From Polyangiaceae bacterium (GTDB lineage Bacteria; Myxococcota_A; Polyangia; Polyangiales; Polyangiaceae): DNA of 64,000 bases. The stretch is taken from positions 682,001 through 746,000 of the forward strand of contig JACKEB010000010.1 in NCBI GenBank assembly GCA_020633205.1, in the 5' to 3' direction. The notes under the pieces were generated by a model, which did no database searches, had not been told where the DNA came from, and was given only the letters and a program-made list of their open reading frames with translations. Both the position numbers and the translations under genes were made by a program. Below are positions 1 through 8,318 of the stretch, one piece after another (positions within the stretch are counted from its first letter, which is position 1; every line of letters starts with the position of its first letter).

Positions 1-343
1 TGTCGTCGAGCCCGTCGGTGTCCAGCGGATCAGCACACACCACGCGCACCGTGGCTTCGTCCTCCCCCACGACCAACAAGCGGTGAGAGCGGGAGTAGCC
101 AATGGGCACGCGGATCGCGAGCTGCGGGTCGATCGCGTCGATGTCGAGTTTTGGCAGGAAGCGCAGCCCGCACTCAGCGGCGAGCGCCTGGCCGACGGCT
201 TCTTCCGAAGCGAGCTCGCCTTGTACGAGCAGCTCCGTGAGAGGCTGACGCTTCTCCGCTTGCTGCTCGAGAAGCAACTCGAGCGCCTCGGGCGTCACCA
301 CGCCGCGACGCACGAAGACCTGGCCTAGTGCGCGCTGCAACAT
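1..343 (-). CDS. gspE: Type II secretion ATPase GspE, N-terminal part (cut by window edge)
   Basis: The visible 114 codons start at an ATG only 2 bp after the gspD stop codon, so the gene follows gspD in one operon. The fragment begins MLQRALGQVFVRRGVVTPEA and has the two-part helical fold of the GspE/PilB N-terminal (MshEN-like) domain, with repeated 'LxxLLxxG.lt.e.l..aLa.e.GL' patterns. This domain contacts GspL at the inner membrane. The Walker A/B ATPase core that powers pseudopilus assembly would lie beyond the left edge and cannot be checked. Assignment rests on this domain plus position directly after gspC and gspD. A PilB-like type IV pilus ATPase has a similar N-terminus, but the neighbours favour GspE. 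Confidence 0.85.
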   Translation of the reverse strand, partial: MLQRALGQVFVRRGVVTPEALELLLEQQAEKRQPLTELLVQGELASEEAVGQALAAECGLRFLPKLDIDAIDPQLAIRVPIGYSRSHRLLVVGEDEATVRVVCADPLDTDGLDD

Positions 344-345
344 GC

Positions 346-2865
346 TTACTCCGTGCGCTCCGCAGTGACGCGGCCGCCGCTCTCGGGGGCCTGGGCGACG
401 CTGCGAGTCATGGGGTTGATCTGGATCGGCGTCTCCAAGGCCCCGCTGCGGGGATTGGCGCGGCGCGGCGTGCGGCGCGGCGTACGGCGCCGTTGCGGCG
501 TTGCCGCAGGTGCTGATTTGCTCCCGCCCCCACTCTTGATCACCTGGGGCATGTCGATGGGCTCCGACGGCTCGTGCTTGGGCTTGTCCTTCGGGGCCTC
601 GAGTTGAGCCTCGAGCTGCCGCCGCTCCTCTGCCTCGCGGTACGACTGACGGATGTCTTCGACCAGTCCGTTGGTGCGCGTCCAGTCGCGGGGCGGTGTC
701 CAGTCCGAGTCGCCGAACACGAAGTAGCGATCCAGGAACTCCTGCCGCTCCTGCATCTTGCGCTGGAAGATCGTCCGTAGATCCCGGGAGTCGTGGATGA
801 TGTGAGGCGTGAGCACCAAGAGCAGGTTGCTCTTACGCTTCTGCGTTTCCGTGCGGCGGAATAGGAAGCCGAGCACCGGCAAGTCGCCGAGCACCGGCAC
901 CTTGGTCTTCGTGGTCTGCTCGGAGTCCTTCATCAAGCCGCCGATGACCACCGTCTCCTGGTCGCGCACGACCAAGGTGGTGTTCGCCGTACGCTGGGTG
1001 ATGCTGACGGCGCCGAGAGAACCCGCAGCCGCACCCGGGGAGCTGTCTTCCGCCTCGATCTCCAGGCGCACCTGGTCGGAGTCGTTGATGTGCGGCGTGA
1101 TCTTGATCTTGGTACCGACGTCTTGGCGGGGGCTGGAGAAGCCGCCCAGGCCACCAAGGCCACCGAGCGCACCGAGCGCACCCGCGTTACCTCCAGCCAA
1201 CGCCCCCAGGCTGCCGAGGTTCAAGCCACCGCCACCAATGTTCGTCTGCAGCGGGATGTTCTCCCCGATGTTGATCTCCGCAGGTGTGTTGTCCGTCGCG
1301 ATGATGTGCGGGGTGGCGAGCACATTGGTGTCGCCGCTGGTCGCCAGAGCGTTGAGCACCACGCCGAACGCCGGGATGCTGACGCCCGTGCCGAGGATGT
1401 TGGACGTGCCATCGAGCTCTGGACCGCGCACGCCAACAGCGAAGCCTTGCAGCTGATCCGGGGTGAGCACGATCGAGTTGATCGGATTCAAGCCGCCGAA
1501 CAGCAGGCTGTCGTCTTGGTCCTTCGTCGTGAAGGTGGTGCCGCCGTGGTAGTTGATACCAAGAGTGGTTCCGCGCGAAATCGACAGGTCCATGATCGCC
1601 GCCTCGATGAACACCTGGCGGCGCGGCATGTCGAGCTGCTGAATCACCAGCCGCAGCTGAGCGTAGTCTCGGCCGCTGGAGGTGATGATGAGCGAGTTGG
1701 TCGGCGAGTCGGCAGTGACGCGAACCTCACCCTCGAAGGAACCTTCACCCGTACCGGCGCCGCCAGCGGGCGCCGCCGGAGCCCGCCCGCGAGCGCCAGC
1801 CTGCGCTGCGGCGGTCCCGCTGAGCATCTGAGTGAGCGTCTGAGCGAGCTCGTCGGCTACGGCGTGCTGAAGCGGGAGCACGTGGATCTTGCCTTCGGCT
1901 GCCGGCGCGGTGTCGAGGCGCTTCATGAACTCCAGTAAGCGCAGGTACGAGTCTTCCGTACCGACGATTACCAGCGCGTTGGTTTGCTCATCAGCCACGA
2001 CCTTCGAGAGGCCGCCAGCGGCTCCGCTGCCACCAGCTCCGCCAGCTTGGCCAGACAGCTCGAAGATGTCGTTGATCTGTTTCGCCAAGTCCGTGGCAGC
2101 GCCGTAGTGAACGGGCTCAATCCACATCTTGGTACCAGAGCCACCGACGTCGACTTCTTCGATGATGCGGATCATGCGCCGCACGTTCGAACCGGTGTCC
2201 GTGATGATCAGCAATTGCCCCGCGGAAAAGGTGGAGATATCACCTTCCTTGCTTTTGAATTTCTGGAGCAGCTGGGCGACGTCGTCAGCCGACACGTGCT
2301 GCAGGCGGTAGAGCCGCGTCAGGTAGCCATCGGTGCCCGCGACGGGCGCCCCACGGGAGAAGATCGGGGTCGCCTGGCTCGAGATGTTGCCGGTGTCCAC
2401 GATCTTCAGGAAGCGCCCATGAGGCACCACCGTCATGCCGTTGGCTTCGAGGATGCTGAGGAACGCCTCATACGCCTCAGCCAAGGTCACCGGTGTGGGG
2501 GACACCACGGTGGCTTTGATCTGCCGAACCTTGGAGCCGTAGATGAAGCGCTTCCCGGTCATGCCGCTGATGTGGTTCACCAGCTCCGCGAGGTCCGCGT
2601 CCTGCAGGTTGAACTTCACCATATGCCCCATGCCCTTGGGCCGGTATTCGGTCTCCACGGCCTTCGCGATTGAGTCCATGGACTTCGGCGGCGCAGGTGC
2701 GGCTCCCGGAGGATCGTCGGCAGTCTTCGGTGCGGCGGTCGGAGGCGTGGCGCGCGCAGCAGGCTTCTTCTGTGCGCGGATCTGCGCAGAAGCCTCAGGG
2801 CTCATCAGGCACAGGGCCAAGCCGAGTCCGGTCAGGGTGGAGGCGAATTTCGCGGCGCTTCGCAT
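346..2865 (-). CDS. gspD: Type II secretion system secretin GspD
   Basis: This 839-residue protein is the outer-membrane secretin that forms the exit channel for folded periplasmic proteins. The ATG at 2865 gives a Sec signal peptide (RSAAKFASTLTGLGLALC, ending ASA-Q); an in-frame GTG lies 5 codons upstream. Order: a linker rich in Ala/Pro, the N0 domain ('MVKFNLQDADLAELVNHIS', about 80-160), three N1-N3 repeats ('LxxALPxLG'-type, e.g. 'ADEQTNALVIVGTEDSYL'), then the C-terminal secretin domain ('RQVFIEAAIMDLS...', 'VGTKIKITPHI', 'VPVLGDLPVLGFLF'). Odd points are a Gly/Ala-rich loop in N3, a Gly/Leu-rich insert at the gate region just before VGTKIKITPHI, and an extended basic tail with repeated RRTPRR. 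Starts 86 nt after the gspC stop. Confidence 0.93.
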   Translation of the reverse strand: MRSAAKFASTLTGLGLALCLMSPEASAQIRAQKKPAARATPPTAAPKTADDPPGAAPAPPKSMDSIAKAVETEYRPKGMGHMVKFNLQDADLAELVNHISGMTGKRFIYGSKVRQIKATVVSPTPVTLAEAYEAFLSILEANGMTVVPHGRFLKIVDTGNISSQATPIFSRGAPVAGTDGYLTRLYRLQHVSADDVAQLLQKFKSKEGDISTFSAGQLLIITDTGSNVRRMIRIIEEVDVGGSGTKMWIEPVHYGAATDLAKQINDIFELSGQAGGAGGSGAAGGLSKVVADEQTNALVIVGTEDSYLRLLEFMKRLDTAPAAEGKIHVLPLQHAVADELAQTLTQMLSGTAAAQAGARGRAPAAPAGGAGTGEGSFEGEVRVTADSPTNSLIITSSGRDYAQLRLVIQQLDMPRRQVFIEAAIMDLSISRGTTLGINYHGGTTFTTKDQDDSLLFGGLNPINSIVLTPDQLQGFAVGVRGPELDGTSNILGTGVSIPAFGVVLNALATSGDTNVLATPHIIATDNTPAEINIGENIPLQTNIGGGGLNLGSLGALAGGNAGALGALGGLGGLGGFSSPRQDVGTKIKITPHINDSDQVRLEIEAEDSSPGAAAGSLGAVSITQRTANTTLVVRDQETVVIGGLMKDSEQTTKTKVPVLGDLPVLGFLFRRTETQKRKSNLLLVLTPHIIHDSRDLRTIFQRKMQERQEFLDRYFVFGDSDWTPPRDWTRTNGLVEDIRQSYREAEERRQLEAQLEAPKDKPKHEPSEPIDMPQVIKSGGGSKSAPAATPQRRRTPRRTPRRANPRSGALETPIQINPMTRSVAQAPESGGRVTAERTE

Positions 2866-2951
2866 GGTTCGGTATGTCACAGCTGTTCTTGGTGAGCGGT
2901 CAGGGCCGGCGCTTGCCGGAGTAGTTGATGTGGCGCGTGGCGCGGTGGCGC

Positions 2952-3938
2952 TTACTTGATGCGGAAGTCCACGGTCACGGGCTTGCCGCGACGAGTGATT
3001 TGCACCTTGAGGTTCCCGGCGGTGCGCAGCCTTGCGTAGGCCTCGAGCGCCTTCTCCGGGGAGGTCATGTCGAAGCCGTTGATGTTCTCGAGACGGTCAC
3101 CGTTCTGGAAGCCGAGCGTCCCGAGCAGCGTATCCTTACGGATACCAAACATGCGGATGCCTACGACCTTCCCGTCCTTTTGCTCGGGAACGATGCGAGC
3201 AGAGCGCATCAACGCGGCCTGGTTCTCGAGCACCTTGTCGACGACTGAGCGATCGACTTCGAACTCGTTGTCCGACACCTTCTTGATCTTATCCGCGATG
3301 TCGGAGGGAACCGTGTTCGCGCCGCTCTTCTTGTCGGTCTTCGCCCGGGTCGGCTTGGCGCGGGGAGCCGCGGCGGGCTTCTCTTCCGAGCTGAACAGCA
3401 GCACCTGACAGAGTGAGCTACCCGACTCCATCCACACCGAAGGGCTCTTCTCGACGGGGTTTCGTCCGATGTAGGCCACGGTCTTGTCAGCGACTTGATC
3501 GCCTACCCTCCGCACCACGGCTGCGGGATCTGAAGGGCCGCGCAATGCAGCGAAAGACCAGAGCGGATCAGGGGACTCCGTGATGATCGTCACGGTCACG
3601 CCGTCGCAGGCTGGTGCGGTCAGCGGGTCCGTGTTGATGGGCCCGCTGGGCTCGTCCGTTTCTTCGGGCTCTGGCAGACGGTCTAGTGGACCCGTGACGG
3701 AGTCGAAGGGATTTCTGTGCAGAATCGGATCCGCGCTCGCTACCTTCGCGCCGCTCTTGTTGAGCCCGGCGAGATCCGGATTCTTGGGGGGGAGGAGCGC
3801 CAACGCCTCAGCGTCCGAACCGAAGAGCCAACTTCCCAGCAGGTCGGAAGACCCCGCCGCTTGGAAGTACGCAGCCGTGGCCAGCAAGGCGAGGACCACG
3901 CCGGAGAAGTACTTCTTCAGGAGGGTGTCGATGGGCAT
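2952..3938 (-). CDS. gspC: Type II secretion inner-membrane protein GspC
   Basis: GspC links the inner-membrane platform to the secretin. From the ATG at 3938 the protein has 328 residues: a short cytoplasmic stretch (MPIDTLLKKYF), one membrane helix (SGVVLALLATAAYF), a Pro-rich linker, a homology region ('VTVTIITESPDPLWSFAALRG...GRNPVEKSPSVWMESGSSLCQVLLF') that would bind secretin N0, and a C-terminal PDZ domain ('VVGIRMFGIRKDTLLGTLGFQNGDRLENINGFDMTSPEKAL'). A longer reading frame back to a TTG at 4037 would start at about the predicted sigma-54 transcription start, so the ATG is preferred. The Shine-Dalgarno is weak. First gene of the gspC-gspD-gspE operon. Confidence 0.88.
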   Translation of the reverse strand: MPIDTLLKKYFSGVVLALLATAAYFQAAGSSDLLGSWLFGSDAEALALLPPKNPDLAGLNKSGAKVASADPILHRNPFDSVTGPLDRLPEPEETDEPSGPINTDPLTAPACDGVTVTIITESPDPLWSFAALRGPSDPAAVVRRVGDQVADKTVAYIGRNPVEKSPSVWMESGSSLCQVLLFSSEEKPAAAPRAKPTRAKTDKKSGANTVPSDIADKIKKVSDNEFEVDRSVVDKVLENQAALMRSARIVPEQKDGKVVGIRMFGIRKDTLLGTLGFQNGDRLENINGFDMTSPEKALEAYARLRTAGNLKVQITRRGKPVTVDFRIK

Positions 3939-4046
3939 GAGGGGTGAGGGCGGAAGGCTGGCGCCGGAGGTGTGGCGCTGAACGAAGGTCGACTCAAGTC
4001 GAGTGGCGGGGTGAGCACCCGCTGCCTGGTTTGGCAAACGGGGTTA

Positions 4047-4064
4047 AAGCGAGAGCCGTGCCAA
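4047..4064 (-). promoter_or_regulatory. Sigma-54 promoter of the gspC operon
   Basis: Read on the minus strand the sequence is TTGGCACGGCTCTCGCTT. It has the -24 GG (4062-4061) and -12 GC (4050-4049) exactly 10 bp apart, and the -24 element TTGGCACG matches the sigma-54 consensus fully. Transcription would start near 4037, giving gspC a leader of about 100 nt. The gene just upstream encodes a sigma-54 activator, which fits. Expression is inferred, not shown. Confidence 0.72.
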
Positions 4065-4165
4065 GGGTCAATGGACAAAACTGCGGATTTTTGGGGGGTT
4101 TGCGCTTCCGGTAGGGGCCGGGCCGCGCCAGCTTGTCATCGCACTCCTGAAACACCTGCTCAGTG

Positions 4166-4178
4166 TGCCAAAGTGGCA
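4166..4178. promoter_or_regulatory. Palindrome upstream of gspC, candidate activator binding site
   Basis: TGCCA-AAG-TGGCA is a perfect 5-bp inverted repeat lying between the end of the sigma-54 activator gene and gspC, about 105 bp upstream of the sigma-54 promoter core. That is a usual distance for an enhancer site of an NtrC-type protein. A near-copy (TGCCA-TTT-TGACA) occurs at 5678-5690 ahead of the activator gene itself. Binding is inferred. Confidence 0.5.
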
Positions 4179-4186
4179 AAACGCTC

Positions 4187-5593
4187 TCAGCCCTCCCCCA
4201 GCTTGCGGTAGATAGTCCGCGTCGAGATCCCCAGCAGTTGCGCGGCCAGGCGCTTGTCCCCGGACGTGTGTTTGAGGGTCGCGCGGATCAGCCGCTGCTC
4301 CACCTCCTCGAGGGGAGTGCCGATGGGGAACTCGAGGCTGTCTGGAGCGCGAGGCGCTGCCTGGGCGACGGCGTCCGGCAGGTCGCCGAGCCCCAAGGTG
4401 TCACCGCGAGCAAGCACCGCGGCGCGCTCGATCACGTTCTCGAGTTCACGCACATTGCCGGGCCACTCGTAGTCGAGGAGCTTCGCAAGCGCCTCTCGGG
4501 AGAGCGCGAGCCGGGAGCGGCCGTTCTTCTTGCAGTAGACACCGAGGAAGTGATCGACCAGGAGCGGGATGTCTTCCCGGCGAGCGCGCAAGGGTGGCGC
4601 CGTGACGGCGATTACGTTGAGCCGGTAGAACAGGTCCTCACGGAAACGCCCCGCCTCGACCTCCGCGGTGAGGTCGCGGTTGGTCGCCGCCACGATGCGG
4701 ACGTCGGCTCGCACCATCTCACCGCCGACCGGTTCGTACTCACCCTCTTGCAGCACACGCAGGATCTTCACCTGAACCTGGGGCGTCAGCTCGCCGATCT
4801 CGTCGAGAAACAGCGTCCCTCCCCGAGCGCGAGCAAAGCGCCCTTCCCGCTTCCCTACGGCACCAGTAAAGGCTCCACGCTCATGCCCAAACAGCTCAGC
4901 CTCCAAGATCGATTCGGGGATCGCCGCGCAGTTCACGGCGACGAACGGTCCGCTCGAGCGCTGACTCTTGGTGTGAATGTAGCGGGCGATCAGCTCCTTG
5001 CCTGTGCCGCTTTCCCCCAGCACGAGTACCGTTGCCATTGAAGGCGCTGCCTGAGTAGCGATCTCCAGCACGCGCCGCAGAGCGCCGCTTTGCCCAACGA
5101 TTTCCCGCGTGGTAAGTAGCTCGATCTCTTTACGCAGCGAGCGGTTCTCCGCTACCAAGCTGAAGCGCTCAGCGGCTTTGCGCACAGTCTTGACGATTTG
5201 CATGCGCTTGAGCGGCTTCTCCACGAAGTCGTAAGCCCCCTCACGCATCGCTTGCACCGCGGTCTCGACGGTGCCGTAAGCCGTCATCAGCACGACCTCG
5301 GTGTCGGGCGAGAGCTCCTTGAGCGCCTTGAGCAGATCCACGCCACTGGTCCCTGGCATCATCAAGTCGGTGAGCACCACTTGAACCCGGTGGTGCCTCG
5401 CCACCTCCAGCGCGGCCTTTGCGTTCTCCGCGGTGAACACCCGCATCTGATCGCGCTCGAAGATCTTGCGCAGGCTCGCCAGGTTCGAAGGCTCGTCGTC
5501 GACGACGAGCACCGTCAAATCCTCCGCGAGAGGGCCCGGGGCTGGAGCTTCAGAGGCTGGAACCGGAGTCAGGGTTGCCACGCTGTCAGTCAT
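4187..5593 (-). CDS. NtrC-family sigma-54-dependent response regulator
   Basis: A 468-residue three-domain activator. The receiver domain (about 26-145) has the acidic pair D32-D33, phospho-acceptor D76 in LTDLMMP and K127. The AAA+ domain (about 165-400) has Walker A GESGTGKE (193-200), the sigma-54 contact loop GAFTGA (240-245) and Walker B GGTLFLDEIGEL. The C-terminus is a Fis-type helix-turn-helix (LAAQLLGISTRTIYRKL). The ATG at 5593 is chosen because AAGGTG lies a suitable distance upstream; a GTG 7 codons earlier is possible. It is transcribed towards gspC and followed by a palindrome and a sigma-54 promoter, so it probably activates the secretion operon and, from the second palindrome, perhaps itself. 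No partner kinase gene is adjacent; the nearest is at 9373-10899. Confidence 0.93.
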   Translation of the reverse strand: MTDSVATLTPVPASEAPAPGPLAEDLTVLVVDDEPSNLASLRKIFERDQMRVFTAENAKAALEVARHHRVQVVLTDLMMPGTSGVDLLKALKELSPDTEVVLMTAYGTVETAVQAMREGAYDFVEKPLKRMQIVKTVRKAAERFSLVAENRSLRKEIELLTTREIVGQSGALRRVLEIATQAAPSMATVLVLGESGTGKELIARYIHTKSQRSSGPFVAVNCAAIPESILEAELFGHERGAFTGAVGKREGRFARARGGTLFLDEIGELTPQVQVKILRVLQEGEYEPVGGEMVRADVRIVAATNRDLTAEVEAGRFREDLFYRLNVIAVTAPPLRARREDIPLLVDHFLGVYCKKNGRSRLALSREALAKLLDYEWPGNVRELENVIERAAVLARGDTLGLGDLPDAVAQAAPRAPDSLEFPIGTPLEEVEQRLIRATLKHTSGDKRLAAQLLGISTRTIYRKLGEG

Positions 5594-5676
5594 GCGCGAC
5601 ACCTTGTCACGCACAGACAGACAGTCAACTCAGTTCGCAATCAAGACCTAAACCCATAATTTTCTTGAATTTTTCT

Positions 5677-5691
5677 GTGCCATTTTGACAC
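5677..5691. promoter_or_regulatory. Palindrome upstream of the response regulator gene
   Basis: GTGCCA-TTT-TGACAC is an inverted repeat with one mismatch, similar to the perfect TGCCA-AAG-TGGCA upstream of gspC. It lies about 85 bp upstream of the regulator's ATG, next to an unusually A/T-rich tract (about 5655-5678) that may hold the regulator's promoter. No convincing -35/-10 pair could be fixed there. Suggests autoregulation (inference). Confidence 0.4.
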
Positions 5692-5742
5692 TCAGGCCGC
5701 CTAGCAAAACGACCCGGAGTGTTCCTGAACGCCCCGGAGTGC

Positions 5743-6300
5743 TTAGCGGATCAGCTTGGAGAGTTGTTTGAAGGCGTCGCCACCGGCCTTCGCGAGCCAG
5801 TCGAAGACCACCGTCTCCGTCGTCGTGGAGACGGCTCCGGCGCGCTCGCACAAGGCGATACCGGTCGCTTGATGGTCCGCCCGGCGAGAGCTCACCCCAT
5901 CAATCGGCACGTGCACTTCCAGACCCCGTTGGGCGAGATCGCGCACTGTCTGGTAGACGCAGACGTGACTCTCCATGCCAATGACCACGGCAGCCCGCGC
6001 CTTGCTGCGTTCTAGGCTCTCGGCGAAGCCATCGGCCTCCCACGCGCTGAAGCACAACTTCTCGAAGCGTGCTGCGTCGCCTCCCTCGAGCGCCTCATTG
6101 ACCGGCGCAAGGGTCGCACCGAGCCCCTTGGGGTACTGCTCGGTGACAAACAGCGGCGCGCCAAGCAGCCGCGCGCCCTCTACCAGTATCCGCGCGGAAC
6201 GCACCACCTGAGAGAGCTGCTCCTCGGGCATTGCAGCGGCCAGCCGGTCCTGGATGTCGATGATCACCACCGCGGTGGTCTTGGGGTCGAGTCGTTGCAT
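5743..6300 (-). CDS. Isochorismatase-family cysteine hydrolase
   Basis: A 185-residue single-domain alpha/beta hydrolase of the isochorismatase superfamily. The catalytic triad can be read: Asp in VVIIDIQDRL (near residue 17), Lys in the FEKLCFSAW segment and Cys in GMESHVCVYQT. The protein resembles the YcaC/ISOC-domain subgroup, which acts on small amides or related compounds; the substrate cannot be told. The start at 6300 has a full AGGAGG about 6 nt upstream. The gene runs in the same direction as the ferredoxin-like gene 108 bp before it, but the gap holds a tandem repeat. Confidence 0.85.
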   Translation of the reverse strand: MQRLDPKTTAVVIIDIQDRLAAAMPEEQLSQVVRSARILVEGARLLGAPLFVTEQYPKGLGATLAPVNEALEGGDAARFEKLCFSAWEADGFAESLERSKARAAVVIGMESHVCVYQTVRDLAQRGLEVHVPIDGVSSRRADHQATGIALCERAGAVSTTTETVVFDWLAKAGGDAFKQLSKLIR

Positions 6301-6358
6301 GGGAGCCTCCTGAGCGCACGTGGCGCGGATGAGCCAAGGCGCGCCCAGCGGCGCGCTT

Positions 6359-6411
6359 GAAGAACACTGCGTGCTAGAAGAACACTGCGTGCTAGAAGAA
6401 CAGCGCGCCTA
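6359..6411. repeat. 18-bp tandem repeat, about three copies
   Basis: Two identical copies of GAAGAACACTGCGTGCTA (6359-6376, 6377-6394) are followed by a degenerate third (6395-6411) that runs into the 3' end of the ferredoxin-like gene. It lies between two minus-strand genes. Probably recent slippage; no function is evident. Confidence 0.85.
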
Positions 6412-6759
6412 CTTTCGCTTGAGCAATGCGGGGTCGATGAAATCGTCCTCTTTGAGCACCAGGCGCTCCACTCGCTCGCCCCGCTCGAGCGCGTCGACGA
6501 TTTCTTCCACGTCCTCTAGCTTCACCCGACCGTAGAAGTAGTCGTCGGGCTCAACCGCGATGACGGGCCCCGCCCAACACACATCGAGGCAACTCGCGCT
6601 GCAGGGACGCACCTCGGTCTTCGCCAAGCCACGCTGCTTGAGCAGCTCCTTGAGGCGGGCGTGGATCGCTTCAGAACCGCTGAACGCGCAAGAACCGCGG
6701 GGATTGTCGTCTGGTCGGCGATTCACACAAACGAACAAGTAGCGCTTTCGCTTCGACAT
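6409..6759 (-). CDS. (2Fe-2S) ferredoxin-like thioredoxin-fold protein
   Basis: A 116-residue protein that starts MSKRKRYLFVCVNRRPDDN and carries Cys residues in the pattern of the thioredoxin-like 2Fe-2S ferredoxins: C in FVCVNRR, then C in GSCAF, with C-S-A-S-C and C in DVCWAGP further on (RPCSASCLDVCWAGPVIAVEP). It ends with a helical C-terminus (LEDVEEIVDALERGERVERLVL) typical of this family. Likely a small cytoplasmic electron carrier. The ATG at 6759 is used because the fold begins there; upstream codons look like leader, not protein. Divergent from the HExxH gene at 6886. Confidence 0.85.
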   Translation of the reverse strand: MSKRKRYLFVCVNRRPDDNPRGSCAFSGSEAIHARLKELLKQRGLAKTEVRPCSASCLDVCWAGPVIAVEPDDYFYGRVKLEDVEEIVDALERGERVERLVLKEDDFIDPALLKRK

Positions 6760-6885
6760 GGGCGGAGGGTCGAGCCGCGGAGCGCCCTGGTCAAGCCCCA
6801 ACGCGCGTTGCCGGCGCTCGCGAGAGCTCGGCGTCGATGGCTGGGATGTCATTCACCGCGCTAGTGGGGCATGCTTGCTAACTAG

Positions 6886-8190
6886 ATGGCGGACACTGCC
6901 CTGCTCCAGACTCCAGCGGACCTCACCTTGCCCCGCGCGGGTTCGACCACTGCGCGACGCATCCTCGGCAGCTACCTCAAGTGGCTCACACGGGAGCTAG
7001 TTCAGATCCCCATGGGGCGCTTCCAAGCACCGGTCTTCGACAACTTCACCGATGCGCGGTCGCGCTTGCTCGGTCTACTGAAGACTCCCAAAGCCGGCAT
7101 GGTCTACGCCAGCCTCAGGCGCCCCTCGATCTCTGTGCTGATCCGATGCCTGCACCGGGAGCTGTGGGGTGCCGGCGACGTCAAGGTGCTCGATCGCATG
7201 CTTGGAGAGCTTGGCAGCCTGTTGTGGCTCGAACTAGCGCTCGCCGACGAGCTACCTGCAGGCGGCGTCGGGTTGAAGCACGCGCCAGCAGTCGTCTACT
7301 GGGCCGCGCTTGGGGTCAGCATCGAGCGCCCCGAGGAGCTTGCGCTCGGAGTTCGCGAGGGCGAACTAGTGCTCGGCAGCGGGGACTCGGAAGAGCGCAT
7401 TGCGTTTGCGGATCTGGCGGCGATTGGCACTGGGACCGAGGCGGAACGCGAGGTTGGTACCGCGCGGATCAGACGGGTGCACTTTCCGCTAACTCAGGGC
7501 ATTGCGCTCGTCGCCGCGGACAACAACCCGCTCTCCGATCAGGAGGCGCACCCTGAGAAACAGGGCAACGCGATCGACTTGGGCGAGCGCAGCGCGGCTG
7601 AGTGGAGCGCTGCCCTCGGAGCTGCCTTCTCAACGATCGAGAGTCACTACCCAGAACTCGCTCAGGAGATGCAGCTCGTGATGCAGAGTTACCATCCCGT
7701 GGGCTACGACCCCGAGCGACACTTGTCGGCTTCGTATGCTGAGGCCATCGGCGCGGCCTACCTCAGCCTGCACCCCGACTCGATGACCTTGAGCGAGGCG
7801 CTGATTCACGAATTTTGCCACAACAAGATCAACACGCTCTTCGCAGGGGACCAGCTGCTCGAGAACGCCTTCGAACCGCTCTTCAGCTCCCCCGTGAGGC
7901 CCGACCCACGACCGCTGTACGGTGTGCTGTTGGCGGTCCACGCGTTCGTTCCAGTCGCCGAGCTCTATCGACGCATGTTGGAAGCCGGCGCAGCGGTCAG
8001 TGCGAGCCCAGCCTTTCGCGCTCGCTACGAACAGATCGTCGCGAAGAACCTCGACGGCATCGCGACGCTGCGAACTCACGCTTCCCCTACCCCCACGGGT
8101 GCTTGGTGCCTCGCGGAACTATTCGCGTGGGCTGATGCTCAACACCAACCGCAGGTGACGCCCGAGGTCGCCCGCGCAATCCCGGACTGA
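6886..8190 (+). CDS. HExxH-type protein, putative 2-oxoglutarate peptide beta-hydroxylase family
   Basis: A 434-residue soluble protein. The C-terminal half carries SEALIHEFCHNKINTLF with HEFCH at 308-312, followed by 'LYGVLLAVHAFVPVAELYRRM'. This is the layout of the 'HEXXH motif domain' now annotated as aKG-HExxH-type peptide beta-hydroxylase, known from RiPP clusters, and not of a classical zinc protease. The N-terminal half (about 20-240) is less conserved. No radical SAM enzyme, precursor peptide or RRE-bearing protein is adjacent, so its substrate is unknown. Translation start is the ATG at 6886; there is no clear Shine-Dalgarno. Family call is by motif recognition and moderately sure; enzymatic activity is inferred. 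Confidence 0.65.
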   Translation: MADTALLQTPADLTLPRAGSTTARRILGSYLKWLTRELVQIPMGRFQAPVFDNFTDARSRLLGLLKTPKAGMVYASLRRPSISVLIRCLHRELWGAGDVKVLDRMLGELGSLLWLELALADELPAGGVGLKHAPAVVYWAALGVSIERPEELALGVREGELVLGSGDSEERIAFADLAAIGTGTEAEREVGTARIRRVHFPLTQGIALVAADNNPLSDQEAHPEKQGNAIDLGERSAAEWSAALGAAFSTIESHYPELAQEMQLVMQSYHPVGYDPERHLSASYAEAIGAAYLSLHPDSMTLSEALIHEFCHNKINTLFAGDQLLENAFEPLFSSPVRPDPRPLYGVLLAVHAFVPVAELYRRMLEAGAAVSASPAFRARYEQIVAKNLDGIATLRTHASPTPTGAWCLAELFAWADAQHQPQVTPEVARAIPD

Positions 8191-8222
8191 ATCATGCTGC
8201 TTCCGCAGCGTCCCGGATCTCA

Positions 8223-8267
8223 GGGGGGGAGGTCAGCCGAAGTGCCCTTGCGAAGCACCTCTCCCCC
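8223..8267. other. G-rich/C-rich hairpin after the HExxH gene
   Basis: A run of seven G followed by AGGT can pair with ACCT-CT-CCCCC 24 nt later. It sits 33 bp after the stop of the HExxH gene, between convergent genes. An A-run, not a T-run, follows on the plus strand, so it is not a standard terminator. The C-rich arm is also a copy of the dispersed CCTCNCCCCC motif. Confidence 0.3.
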
Positions 8268-8318
8268 GAAAAAAACCGCCTGCGCCTTGGCGTCACCATC
8301 AGCGCCGACCCACTGCGA

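Noticed and set aside
3939..4037. TTG-initiated N-terminal extension of gspC
   Set aside because: It would begin at about the predicted sigma-54 transcription start and adds 33 residues without family support.
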